Below, one piece after another: positions 1-5,503 of a DNA stretch of 5,582 nt. A model generated the notes under the pieces. It was not told the DNA's origin. It searched no databases and saw only the letters and a program-made list of their open reading frames with translations. A program made the translations under genes and the position numbers. The stretch comes from Myxococcales bacterium. GTDB taxonomy: Bacteria > Myxococcota > Myxococcia > Myxococcales > Anaeromyxobacteraceae. The stretch's first letter is position 1; each line of letters starts with the position of its first letter. The DNA lies in the NCBI GenBank assembly GCA_021779335.1, contig JAJYAW010000219.1:1-5582 (forward strand). The letters are read 5' to 3'.

Positions 1-1613
1 CCGGCCGCGCCGGCCACGAAGACGCCGGCCACCCGGGTGGCGGTCGGCTCGAAGGGGCTGGCGATCCCCTCCTCCAGGAAGCCGCGCCCGTCGAGCGGCA
101 GCCGCAGCACCGCCGCCAGCTCGCGGGCCCCGGCGGCCGGCGCGGCGGGGGCGTGGATGGCGACGAGGTCGAAGGCGCGCACGGTCTCCAGCAGCCCCTG
201 CGCCAGCCGGACCGCCACCGCGGCGCCGGCCGCCACCGGCGGCTCGGGCAGGAGCTCGGCCTCGAGCAGCTCGACCCCCTCGTCCTGCAGCGCCTCGGCC
301 TGGCGGGCGAACCCGGGCGCGCGCGCCAGGCCGCCCAGCACCGTCACCGCCACGCCCGGGTGCTTGCGGCGCACCAGGTGGGCCAGCTTGAGGAGCTCGC
401 GCACGGGCAGCTCGCCGTCGCTCTCGGCCGCGGTGGTGGCGAGGAGCAGGCTCCGGGGGTCCGCCTCGCCGGCGCCCCGCAGCGCGCCGCCGGTCGGGCC
501 GCCGGGGTGGAGCCGCCGCTCCAGCTGGTAGGTGGAGATGAGCCCGGGCGGACCGGCCACCTCGCCGGGGAGGTGGCCGGTGGCCAGCACGATGGCGCCG
601 GCGGTGACGCGGCGGGACCGCGGCGGGGCGTCGAGCTGGATGGCCCCGAAGGCACAGGCCGCCTGGCACAGGTCGCAGGGCTCGCCGTGGGCCCTCAGGC
701 ACGCGGTCGGCTCGAGCGACGAGACGTGAGGCAGGCTGCCCGGGTAGGCGAGGCCGATGGCCTTGACCGTGCCGATCCCGCCGGACCACGGGTCGGGCCG
801 CCCGGCCGGGCAGGACGCGCTGCACTGGCCGCAGCCGATGCAGGCGGCCGGGTCGACGAAGCGGGGCGCCTGCGCCAGCGTGACCTCGAAGCCGCCGGCG
901 CTCCCCCGGACCTGCCGCACCTCGGCCGAGGTGAGCACCTCGATCCGCTCGTGGTGGAGCACCTCGTCGAGGGCCGGCTCCATGAAGCACGAGGCGCAGG
1001 CCAGGTCGGGGAAGATCTCGTCGAGCCGGTTGGCCAGCCCGCCCAGCGCCGGGGAGCGCTCCACCAGCACCACCCGGCGGTCCTTCCGGGCCAGGGCCAG
1101 GGCCGCCGAGACCCCGGCCGCCCCGCCGCCCACCACCACCACGTCGGCCGAGACCTCGACCTCCTCGGCCGGGATGTGCCGGTGCAGCGCCACCCGGGCC
1201 AGGCCGGCTCGCACCAGCCGCCGGGCGCGCCGCGTGGCCGGCTCGGGGGCGCCGCCGATCCACTCCACCTGCTCGCGCAGGTTGACGAGCTGCAGGAGCC
1301 AGGGGCTGCGCCCGGCCCGCTGCATGACCCCCCGGAAGGTCTGCTCGTGCTCGCGCGGCGAGCAGGCCGCCACGACCACCCGCTCCAGGCCGCGCTCCTC
1401 GATGCGGCGGGCCAGCCAGGCCTGCCCCTCGGCCGAGCAGAGCACCGCGTGGGTGGCGACGTCGGCCGACGGCCAGTGCTCCGGCCGCTCGAGCGCGCCG
1501 AGCTGGATCAGGTTGCCGAGGTTGGGGCCGCACCGGCAGAAGATGAGCCCGGTGCGTGGCGGCGCCGTGTGCGGCGGGGCCTCGGCGGGCCCGGGCGGCG
1601 GCGTGCCGATCAC
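1..1613 (-). CDS. HdrA-like iron-sulfur flavoprotein (CoB-CoM heterodisulfide reductase subunit A family), 3' end cut by window
   Basis: Reading the minus strand from a GTG at 1613-1611 gives 537 codons with no stop, so the C-terminus lies outside the window. After a Pro-rich lead of about 20 residues comes the HdrA N-terminal domain: GLIFCRCGPNLGN (22-34), LCSAEGQ (58-64), AACSPREHEQTF (82-93) and NLREQVEWI (111-119). A Rossmann FAD motif VVGGGAAGVSAAL (160-172) ends in LVE (183-185), followed by LGG (190-192) and the HdrA-type CASC (206-209). An inserted ferredoxin region has CIGCGQCSASCP (258-269) and a second set, C305, C313, C316, C320. FVAGAAG at the edge matches the late FAD-contact segment, so perhaps 60 or more residues are missing, possibly with further clusters. 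The family moves electrons through FAD and [4Fe-4S] clusters, often in bifurcating or quinone-linked complexes. The start is 4 nt after the upstream stop with no clear Shine-Dalgarno, implying translational coupling. The partner, substrate and HdrA versus QmoB subtype cannot be settled without the C-terminus. Confidence 0.88.
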   Translation of the reverse strand, partial: MIGTPPPGPAEAPPHTAPPRTGLIFCRCGPNLGNLIQLGALERPEHWPSADVATHAVLCSAEGQAWLARRIEERGLERVVVAACSPREHEQTFRGVMQRAGRSPWLLQLVNLREQVEWIGGAPEPATRRARRLVRAGLARVALHRHIPAEEVEVSADVVVVGGGAAGVSAALALARKDRRVVLVERSPALGGLANRLDEIFPDLACASCFMEPALDEVLHHERIEVLTSAEVRQVRGSAGGFEVTLAQAPRFVDPAACIGCGQCSASCPAGRPDPWSGGIGTVKAIGLAYPGSLPHVSSLEPTACLRAHGEPCDLCQAACAFGAIQLDAPPRSRRVTAGAIVLATGHLPGEVAGPPGLISTYQLERRLHPGGPTGGALRGAGEADPRSLLLATTAAESDGELPVRELLKLAHLVRRKHPGVAVTVLGGLARAPGFARQAEALQDEGVELLEAELLPEPPVAAGAAVAVRLAQGLLETVRAFDLVAIHAPAAPAAGARELAAVLRLPLDGRGFLEEGIASPFEPTATRVAGVFVAGAA

Positions 1614-1617
1614 GCCA

Positions 1618-1848
1618 TCAGTATTGGATCTGGATGACGGTCTTCACGCCGTCGGCGCGGACCGCGAGGAGGGTCTTCTTGCGCCGCTCGCAGAAGGTCC
1701 GGATGTCCTTCTCGAAGGTCGGGCAGTCGCCGGCGATCTCCACCACCGTCCCAGCCGGCGTCTCGGCGGTCTCGACCGCGAGCTTCAGCACGGGCTGGGG
1801 GCAGCGCATGCCCGCACAGTCGATCTTCACGACGTTGAGTCCGGGCAA
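1618..1848 (-). CDS. TusA-family sulfurtransferase / sulfur-carrier protein
   Basis: This 76-residue protein has the normal TusA length and fold pattern. The hallmark is CAGMRCPQPVLKL (11-23): C16 in the CPxP motif is the family's persulfide-carrying cysteine, at the start of helix 1. GDCPTFEKDIRTFC (40-53) follows, matching the second strand and helix. C42 occupies a position that is often Asp in TusA (DDP), and C11 and C53 are additional cysteines, so this may be a specialised paralogue rather than the tRNA-thiolation TusA. Family members relay sulfane sulfur from cysteine desulfurases or rhodaneses to acceptors for tRNA modification, molybdenum cofactor work or dissimilatory sulfur metabolism. 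The start is TTG, chosen because AGGAG lies 7 nt upstream. It has its own candidate promoter and ends 4 nt before the HdrA-like gene, so the two are probably co-transcribed. The family call is firm; the role is inferred. Confidence 0.92.
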   Translation of the reverse strand: MPGLNVVKIDCAGMRCPQPVLKLAVETAETPAGTVVEIAGDCPTFEKDIRTFCERRKKTLLAVRADGVKTVIQIQY

Positions 1849-1855
1849 GGCGGGT

Positions 1856-1860
1856 CTCCT
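1856..1860 (-). promoter_or_regulatory. Shine-Dalgarno site of the TusA-like gene
   Basis: On the minus strand AGGAG (within AGAGGAG) sits 7 nt before the TTG at 1848-1846. This spacing decides the unusual TTG start and excludes upstream candidates, whose frames do not give a TusA protein. Confidence 0.8.
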
Positions 1861-1872
1861 CTGGACACGACA

Positions 1873-1892
1873 CGGGCGGCGCGCGCCGCCCG
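1873..1892. repeat. Perfect 20-bp palindrome in the leader of the TusA-like/HdrA-like unit
   Basis: The half-site CGGGCGGCGC is followed immediately by its exact reverse complement GCGCCGCCCG, with no mismatch or spacer; symmetry breaks on both sides (A facing A). It lies between the candidate promoter (1905-1934) and the ribosome binding site (1856-1860), starting about 12 nt upstream of the latter. It could be an operator for a dimeric regulator or, in RNA, a GC-only hairpin of about 8 bp with a 4-nt loop. No T-tract follows on the minus strand, so it is not a standard intrinsic terminator for ptsN. At this GC content GC-only palindromes arise more easily than usual, but 20 bp without a mismatch in a short intergenic gap is notable. 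Confidence 0.75.
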
Positions 1893-1904
1893 ACGAGAGG
1901 AGGG

Positions 1905-1934
1905 ACCTTACACGGCGGACTTCGGCCGCGTCAA
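1905..1934 (-). promoter_or_regulatory. Candidate sigma-70-type promoter for the TusA-like/HdrA-like unit
   Basis: On the minus strand TTGACG (1934-1929) matches the -35 consensus at five of six positions. The -10 could be TGTAAG (1912-1907, four of six, 16-nt spacer) or TAAGGT (1910-1905, three of six, 18-nt spacer). Transcription would start near 1900, putting the palindrome at the very beginning of a leader of about 50 nt. The site lies in the 147-nt gap after ptsN and is among the few AT-richer stretches there. The consensus is that of a model sigma-70; the host's own preferences are unknown. Confidence 0.45.
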
Positions 1935-1995
1935 ACGCCTCGACGCCGGGGGGGCCTCTCCGGAATGCCGAGTCGCCACGGCCGCTTGCGCTGGG

Positions 1996-2454
1996 TCACT
2001 CGCGGGCGTCCTCGGCCTCGATGAGCCGGAGGATCGCCGGCGCGTCGGGCGCCGCCAGGACGGCCTCGCGGAAGCCCGGCGAGCGGAAGAGCCGGCTCAC
2101 CCGCGCCAGCACCTTCACGTAGAGTCCTGCCTCGGCCTCGGGGGCGAAGAGGGCCAGGAAGAGGCGCACCGGCTTGCCGTCCACGGCGCGGAACTCCACG
2201 CCGGCCGGCGCCCGCCCGAACACGGCGGTCAGGGCGGGCAGGCCGGCCAGCCGGCCGTGGGGGATGGCCACCCCGTCCCCCACGCTCGTGGAGCCGAGCT
2301 TCTCGCGGTCCAGCAGCGTCTGGAGGAGCCGGCCGGGGTCGAGGCCGTGCTGCTGCGCGACGGGGCGGCACAGCGCCGCCAGGACCTCGGGGGGCGAGCG
2401 CCCCACCAGATCTGGCAGCACGGCCTCCGGCCGGAGGAAGTCGAGGATCTTCAC
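1996..2454 (-). CDS. ptsN: PTS IIA-like nitrogen regulatory protein PtsN (EIIA-Ntr)
   Basis: A 152-residue single-domain protein of normal EIIA-Ntr length. GDGVAIPHGRL (59-69) contains the phospho-accepting histidine H66, preceded by LLDREKLGSTSVG, typical of the family. The C-terminal part (VRLFLALFAPE, then VKVLARVSRLF) matches the EIIA core strand and following helix. The protein is cytoplasmic and receives phosphate from NPr in the nitrogen PTS; in other bacteria its phosphorylation state controls potassium transport, sensor kinases and carbon/nitrogen balance rather than sugar uptake. It starts at GTG 2454-2452, 19 nt after the hpf stop, with only a weak GAGCGGG-like ribosome site, and probably shares the hpf transcript. 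Order rpoN-hpf-ptsN supports the name. No rapZ, npr or hprK gene follows directly within the window. Confidence 0.95.
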   Translation of the reverse strand: MKILDFLRPEAVLPDLVGRSPPEVLAALCRPVAQQHGLDPGRLLQTLLDREKLGSTSVGDGVAIPHGRLAGLPALTAVFGRAPAGVEFRAVDGKPVRLFLALFAPEAEAGLYVKVLARVSRLFRSPGFREAVLAAPDAPAILRLIEAEDARE

Positions 2455-2473
2455 GACGCGCGAGCCGACCCGC

Positions 2474-3025
2474 TCACGCGGTGTGCGCCTCGATGACCCC
2501 GAGGCTCCCGTCCTCGCGCCGGTAGACGACGTTGAAGGCCCCGTCGTCGAAGTTCTGGAACACGAAGAAGTGGCTGCCCAGCAGGTCGAGCTGGAGGATG
2601 GCGTCGTCCACCGTCATGCGGCGGGCCTGGAAGGCGGTGCTCTTCACCACGCGGTGGCTGGGCCGCTCCGGGTGGTCGATGATGTCGAGGACGTCGTGGC
2701 GCACCTCCACCGGGGCCGCCTCGCCGTGGGTGCCGTTCTTGTGATCCGCCAGCTTCCCCTTGTGCTTGAGGAGCTGCCGCTCGATCTTGTCGGCCGCCTC
2801 GTCGATGGAGGCGTACATGTCCTTGGACTTGGCGCTGCCACGGAGCAGGAAGCGCCCCGCCTTCACGGTGATCTCGGCGTGGTGGGCCAGGTTCTCGACG
2901 TGGAGCACGGCGTGGGCCTCGCTGGGCCGATCGATGTAGCGCTGGACGTGCTCGACGCGCCCCTTCACGTGCGACTTGAGGGCCTCGGTGGGTTCGAGAT
3001 GCCGGAAGGTGATGTTCACCTGCAT
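2474..3025 (-). CDS. hpf: Long-form ribosome hibernation promoting factor HPF
   Basis: A 183-residue protein starting at MQVNITFRHLEPTEALK, typical of the HPF/YfiA (ribosome-associated S30AE) domain, which spans about residues 1-100 and includes DMYASIDEAADKIERQLLKH (69-88). After a linker (about 96-125) comes the C-terminal dimerisation domain of long HPF, with MTVDDAILQLDLLGSHFFVF (137-156) and VVYRREDGSLGVIE (166-179). Long HPF binds the 30S decoding region and, through its C-domain, pairs two 70S ribosomes into inactive 100S dimers in stationary phase or starvation. The ATG is fixed by AGGAGG 6 nt upstream. The frame stays open for 52 more codons upstream, but that stretch resembles nothing in HPF and crosses the likely promoter. 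It lies between rpoN and ptsN, the usual proteobacterial order. Confidence 0.96.
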   Translation of the reverse strand: MQVNITFRHLEPTEALKSHVKGRVEHVQRYIDRPSEAHAVLHVENLAHHAEITVKAGRFLLRGSAKSKDMYASIDEAADKIERQLLKHKGKLADHKNGTHGEAAPVEVRHDVLDIIDHPERPSHRVVKSTAFQARRMTVDDAILQLDLLGSHFFVFQNFDDGAFNVVYRREDGSLGVIEAHTA

Positions 3026-3031
3026 GAAGCG

Positions 3032-3037
3032 CCTCCT
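3032..3037 (-). promoter_or_regulatory. Consensus Shine-Dalgarno site of hpf
   Basis: A perfect AGGAGG on the minus strand lies 6 nt before the ATG at 3025-3023. It is the strongest ribosome site in the window and rules out the longer in-frame start at 3181. Confidence 0.85.
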
Positions 3038-3053
3038 CTGGGGGTGAACCGCT

Positions 3054-3084
3054 GAGACGTCTCGACCGCGGCCCGCGCGCCGAG
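3054..3084 (-). other. Structured leader segment upstream of hpf
   Basis: Two inverted elements adjoin here. GAGACGTCTC at 3054-3063 is a perfect 10-bp palindrome. At 3061-3084 CTCGGCGCG can pair with CGCGGTCGAG across a CGGGC loop, about nine pairs with one G-T and one bulge. The 8-mer CCGCGGCC also occurs twice (3066-3073 and 3101-3108). If transcription starts near 3135 these lie in a leader of about 110 nt, just before the ribosome site. They may be RNA structure or regulator half-sites; GC-rich sequence makes chance pairing common, so this is weak. Confidence 0.3.
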
Positions 3085-3141
3085 TCTGGCGTCGCTGGTG
3101 CCGCGGCCGATGGAGCTGCCGGCTACCGACATGCTGAGGTG

Positions 3142-3169
3142 ATGATAGCAGGCGCCGGGAAAGCGGCAC
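3142..3169 (-). promoter_or_regulatory. Candidate extended -10 promoter for hpf-ptsN
   Basis: On the minus strand TGCTATCAT (3150-3142) carries a TATCAT hexamer, five of six to the -10 consensus, with the TGn extension. A poor -35 (GTGCCG, 3169-3164, three of six) lies 16 nt upstream, as expected for an extended -10 promoter. It falls in the 210-nt gap between rpoN and hpf, the longest gene-free stretch here, and would start RNA near 3135. The rest of the gap towards rpoN shows only a short CCCGTACGGG palindrome (3194-3203) and no T-tract terminator. Confidence 0.45.
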
Positions 3170-3235
3170 CTCGATCAGCACGAATCGTGAGAGCCCGTAC
3201 GGGGCGGCCTGGTCCGGTCACGCAACCACCCGTGA

Positions 3236-4741
3236 TCAGAAGTACTTCTTCCGCTTGGAGCTCGGCAGGATGCCCAGGACCTCGCGGTACTTGGCCACCG
3301 TGCGGCGGGCGATCTCGATGCCCTGGTCCTTCAGGAGCTCCACGATCCGCTGGTCCGAGTGCGGGTGCTTGGGGTCCTCGGCCGCCACGATCTGCTTGAT
3401 GTGGTTCTTGACGGCCTCGCTGGCGATCTCGTCACCACCGGTGCGGTTGATGGCCGAGTTGAAGAAGAACTTGAGCTCGTAGATGCCCTGCGGCGTGTGC
3501 ACGTACTTGTTGGTGGTGACGCGCGAGACGGTCGACTCGTGCATGCCGATGTCCTCGGCCACGTCGCGCAGGATGAGCGGCTTGAGGTGCGCGATCCCCT
3601 TGTCGAGGAAGTCGCGCTGGAACTTCACGATCGACTCGGTGACCTTGTAGATGGTCCGCTGCCGCTGGTGGATGGAGCGGATGAGCCACACCGCGCTGCG
3701 CAGCTTCTCCTGGATGTAGTCCTTGGCCTTGCCCGCCGAGCCGTTCTTGAGCGCGGCCCGATAGGTGGCGGAGATGCGCAGCTTGGAGAGGCCGTCGTCG
3801 TTGAGCACCGTGACGTAGCGGTCGCCCATCTTGTGCACGTAGACGTCCGGGGTGATGTACTGCGCCTCCTCCCCGGTGTAGGCCCGCCCCGGCTTGGGCT
3901 CGAGGCGGCTGATGACCTTGACGGCCTTGACGACCTCGTCGACGCTGATCTTGAGGTCCTTGGCGATGGCGGCGTAGTTCTTCGACTCCAGGTGCTTGAG
4001 GTGGCGCTCGACGATGGCCACGATCTCGGGCGTGTCGGCGTTGAGGTGCACCACCTGCAGCAGCAGGCACTCGCGCAGGTCGCGCGCCGCGATGCCGATG
4101 GGGTCGAAGGTCTGCACCCGCTGAAGCACCGCCAGGCACCGCTCCAGCCCCACGCCGGACTCGAAGGAGACCCGCACCAGCGGGTCGCGCGGGCTGGCGT
4201 CCTCGGTCTCCCCCTCGACGGCCGGCATGCGGAAGTAGCCGTCCTGGTCCAGGTTGCCGATGATCAGCATGGCCACCCGCTCCTCCTCCTCGTCGAACTT
4301 GGAGAGGCGCAGCTGCCAGACCAGGTGCTCGGTCAGGTCGGTCTTGCGGGTGAGGGTGGCCTCGTAGCCGGGCAGCTCGTCGTCGGCCATGCCGCGGTTG
4401 GACGGCGCGGTGTGACCCTGCAGCTGGTAGTGATCGAGGTACTGGTCCCAGTCGATCTCGTTCTGCCCCTCCTCGCCCTTGACCTCCTCGGACTTCTCCG
4501 GCGCCTTCTCGGCCGGCGCGGACTCGGCCGCCTGCTCCTCGGCGGGGCTGGCGCCGGCCTCGGCCACCGGCTCCTCGCCGTCGTCCGCCCCGTCCAGGAG
4601 CGGGTTCTCGTTCATCTCGCTGCGGACCAGGTCGACGAGCTCCATGCGCGACAGCTGGAGGAGCTTGATGGCCTGCTGCAGCTGGGGCGTCATCACCAGC
4701 TGCTGCGTCATCTTGAGGTGCTGCTTCAGCTCCATGCTCAT
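3236..4741 (-). CDS. rpoN: RNA polymerase sigma-54 factor RpoN
   Basis: A full-length 501-residue sigma-54. Region I is clear: LKMTQQLVMTPQLQQAIKLL (9-28), continuing to NENPLLD (44-50); it contacts AAA+ activators and holds the polymerase in the closed state. Region II is an acidic Glu/Ala/Pro stretch (about 52-98). The core-binding domain follows, and the helix-turn-helix near 393-412 includes DVAEDIGMHESTVSRVTTNK. The RpoN box ARRTVAKYRE (478-487) reads the -24 element; the protein ends KRKKYF. Sigma-54 directs activator-dependent transcription from -24/-12 promoters (nitrogen, motility, development in myxobacteria). Start choice: ATG at 4741, with GGAG only 4 nt upstream; ATG at 4735 has a 10-nt spacing and is nearly as good, so two residues are uncertain. 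It begins 15 nt after the lptB stop and is probably in the same operon. Confidence 0.98.
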   Translation of the reverse strand: MSMELKQHLKMTQQLVMTPQLQQAIKLLQLSRMELVDLVRSEMNENPLLDGADDGEEPVAEAGASPAEEQAAESAPAEKAPEKSEEVKGEEGQNEIDWDQYLDHYQLQGHTAPSNRGMADDELPGYEATLTRKTDLTEHLVWQLRLSKFDEEEERVAMLIIGNLDQDGYFRMPAVEGETEDASPRDPLVRVSFESGVGLERCLAVLQRVQTFDPIGIAARDLRECLLLQVVHLNADTPEIVAIVERHLKHLESKNYAAIAKDLKISVDEVVKAVKVISRLEPKPGRAYTGEEAQYITPDVYVHKMGDRYVTVLNDDGLSKLRISATYRAALKNGSAGKAKDYIQEKLRSAVWLIRSIHQRQRTIYKVTESIVKFQRDFLDKGIAHLKPLILRDVAEDIGMHESTVSRVTTNKYVHTPQGIYELKFFFNSAINRTGGDEIASEAVKNHIKQIVAAEDPKHPHSDQRIVELLKDQGIEIARRTVAKYREVLGILPSSKRKKYF

Positions 4742-4756
4742 TCCGCTCCCTGGCCC

Positions 4757-5503
4757 TCAGGCGGTGGTGTCGTCGAGGCGGAACTTCTCCCCGAGGTAGA
4801 CCGCCCGGGCCTTCTGGCTGCCGGCGATCTCGGCCGGCGTCCCGGCCTCCAGGATCGCCCCGGCCGAGAGGATGTAGGCCCGGCTGCAGATGCCGAGCGC
4901 CTCCCGCACGTTGTGGTCCGTGATGAGCACGCCGATGTTCCGGTCGCGCAGGCCGCCGATGAGCCGCTGCAGCTCGCCGACGGCGATGGGGTCGACGCCC
5001 GCGAAGGGCTCGTCGAAGAGGATGAAGCGCGGGCTGGAGAGCAGGCTGCGCGCCACCTCGGCGCGGCGCCGCTCGCCGCCGGAGAGCGTCTCGCCCATGC
5101 TGTCGGCCACCTTCTCCAGCCGGTACTCCGCCAGCAGCTCGTCGGCCCGCGCCTCGCGCCCGGCCCGCCCCATCCCCAGCGCCTCCAGCACGCCGGTGAA
5201 GTTCTGGCGCACCGTCAGCTTGCGGAAGATGGAGGCCTCCTGCGGCAGGTAGCCCACGCCGAGGCGGGCCCGCCGGTGCATGGGCAGCGCGGTCAGGTCC
5301 TGGTCGCCGAGCAGCACCTGGCCGGCGTCGGGCGTCACCAGCCCGACCACCATGTTGAAGCTGGTCGACTTGCCGGCGCCGTTGGGCCCGAGCAGCCCGA
5401 CCACCTCGCCCGGCGCGACGTGGAAGGAGACGCCGTCGACCACGCGCCGCCGCTTGTAGCTCTTGACGAGCCCCTCGGCGCGCAGCAGCCCGGCGCCGCT
5501 CAC
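4757..5503 (-). CDS. lptB: LPS export ABC transporter ATP-binding protein LptB
   Basis: A 248-residue ABC ATPase of normal LptB length. Walker A is GPNGAGKST (39-47, K45), followed by FNMVVGL as in LptB; the Q-loop is [15 protein letters not shown] (84-98, Q88); the signature is LSGGE (140-144); Walker B is [12 protein letters not shown] (161-172, E165); the switch histidine is H197 in [10 protein letters not shown]. The C-terminal GTPAEI and YLGEKFRL are typical of LptB. It works as a dimer on the cytoplasmic face with LptF/LptG and powers LPS transport across the periplasm via LptC and LptA. The GTG start overlaps the previous stop (GTGA) and has only a run of G upstream, so coupling is likely. 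The frame stays open upstream, so the start rests on the family N-terminus and the overlap. The rpoN neighbour is the usual one. Confidence 0.96.
   Translation of the reverse strand: MSGAGLLRAEGLVKSYKRRRVVDGVSFHVAPGEVVGLLGPNGAGKSTSFNMVVGLVTPDAGQVLLGDQDLTALPMHRRARLGVGYLPQEASIFRKLTVRQNFTGVLEALGMGRAGREARADELLAEYRLEKVADSMGETLSGGERRRAEVARSLLSSPRFILFDEPFAGVDPIAVGELQRLIGGLRDRNIGVLITDHNVREALGICSRAYILSAGAILEAGTPAEIAGSQKARAVYLGEKFRLDDTTA

Noticed and set aside
153..1637. A plus-strand open frame of 494 codons opposite the HdrA-like gene
   Set aside because: Its product is Gly/Arg/His/Leu-rich low-complexity with no recognisable motif, and the minus strand in the same place encodes a clear HdrA-like protein. 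It is a GC-driven antisense shadow.
1610..1873. An 87-codon minus-strand frame overlapping the TusA-like gene
   Set aside because: It is Arg/Asp/Pro-rich in another frame of the same DNA and has no family match, whereas the TusA-like frame has the CPxP motif and a ribosome site.
1873..1892. The 20-bp palindrome as an intrinsic terminator for ptsN
   Set aside because: The sequence after it on the minus strand is GTGTCGTGTCC, with no run of T, and it lies downstream of a candidate promoter, fitting a leader element better.
757..2496. A plus-strand open frame of 579 codons across the HdrA-like, TusA-like and ptsN genes
   Set aside because: It runs antisense through three well-supported genes and two gaps; its composition is biased and has no domain. 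Few AT-rich stop codons occur at this GC content.
3026..3181. N-terminal extension of hpf to a GTG at 3181
   Set aside because: The ATG at 3025 has a perfect Shine-Dalgarno at 6 nt and the family N-terminus; the extra 52 residues are Arg-rich, unlike HPF, and overlap the candidate promoter.
3194..3203. CCCGTACGGG palindrome downstream of rpoN as a terminator
   Set aside because: The stem is only about four pairs with a short loop, and no T-tract follows on the minus strand.
4560..4740. The acidic low-complexity stretch of rpoN as an insertion or repeat
   Set aside because: Region II of sigma-54 is normally acidic and variable in length; the protein is otherwise complete and collinear with the family.
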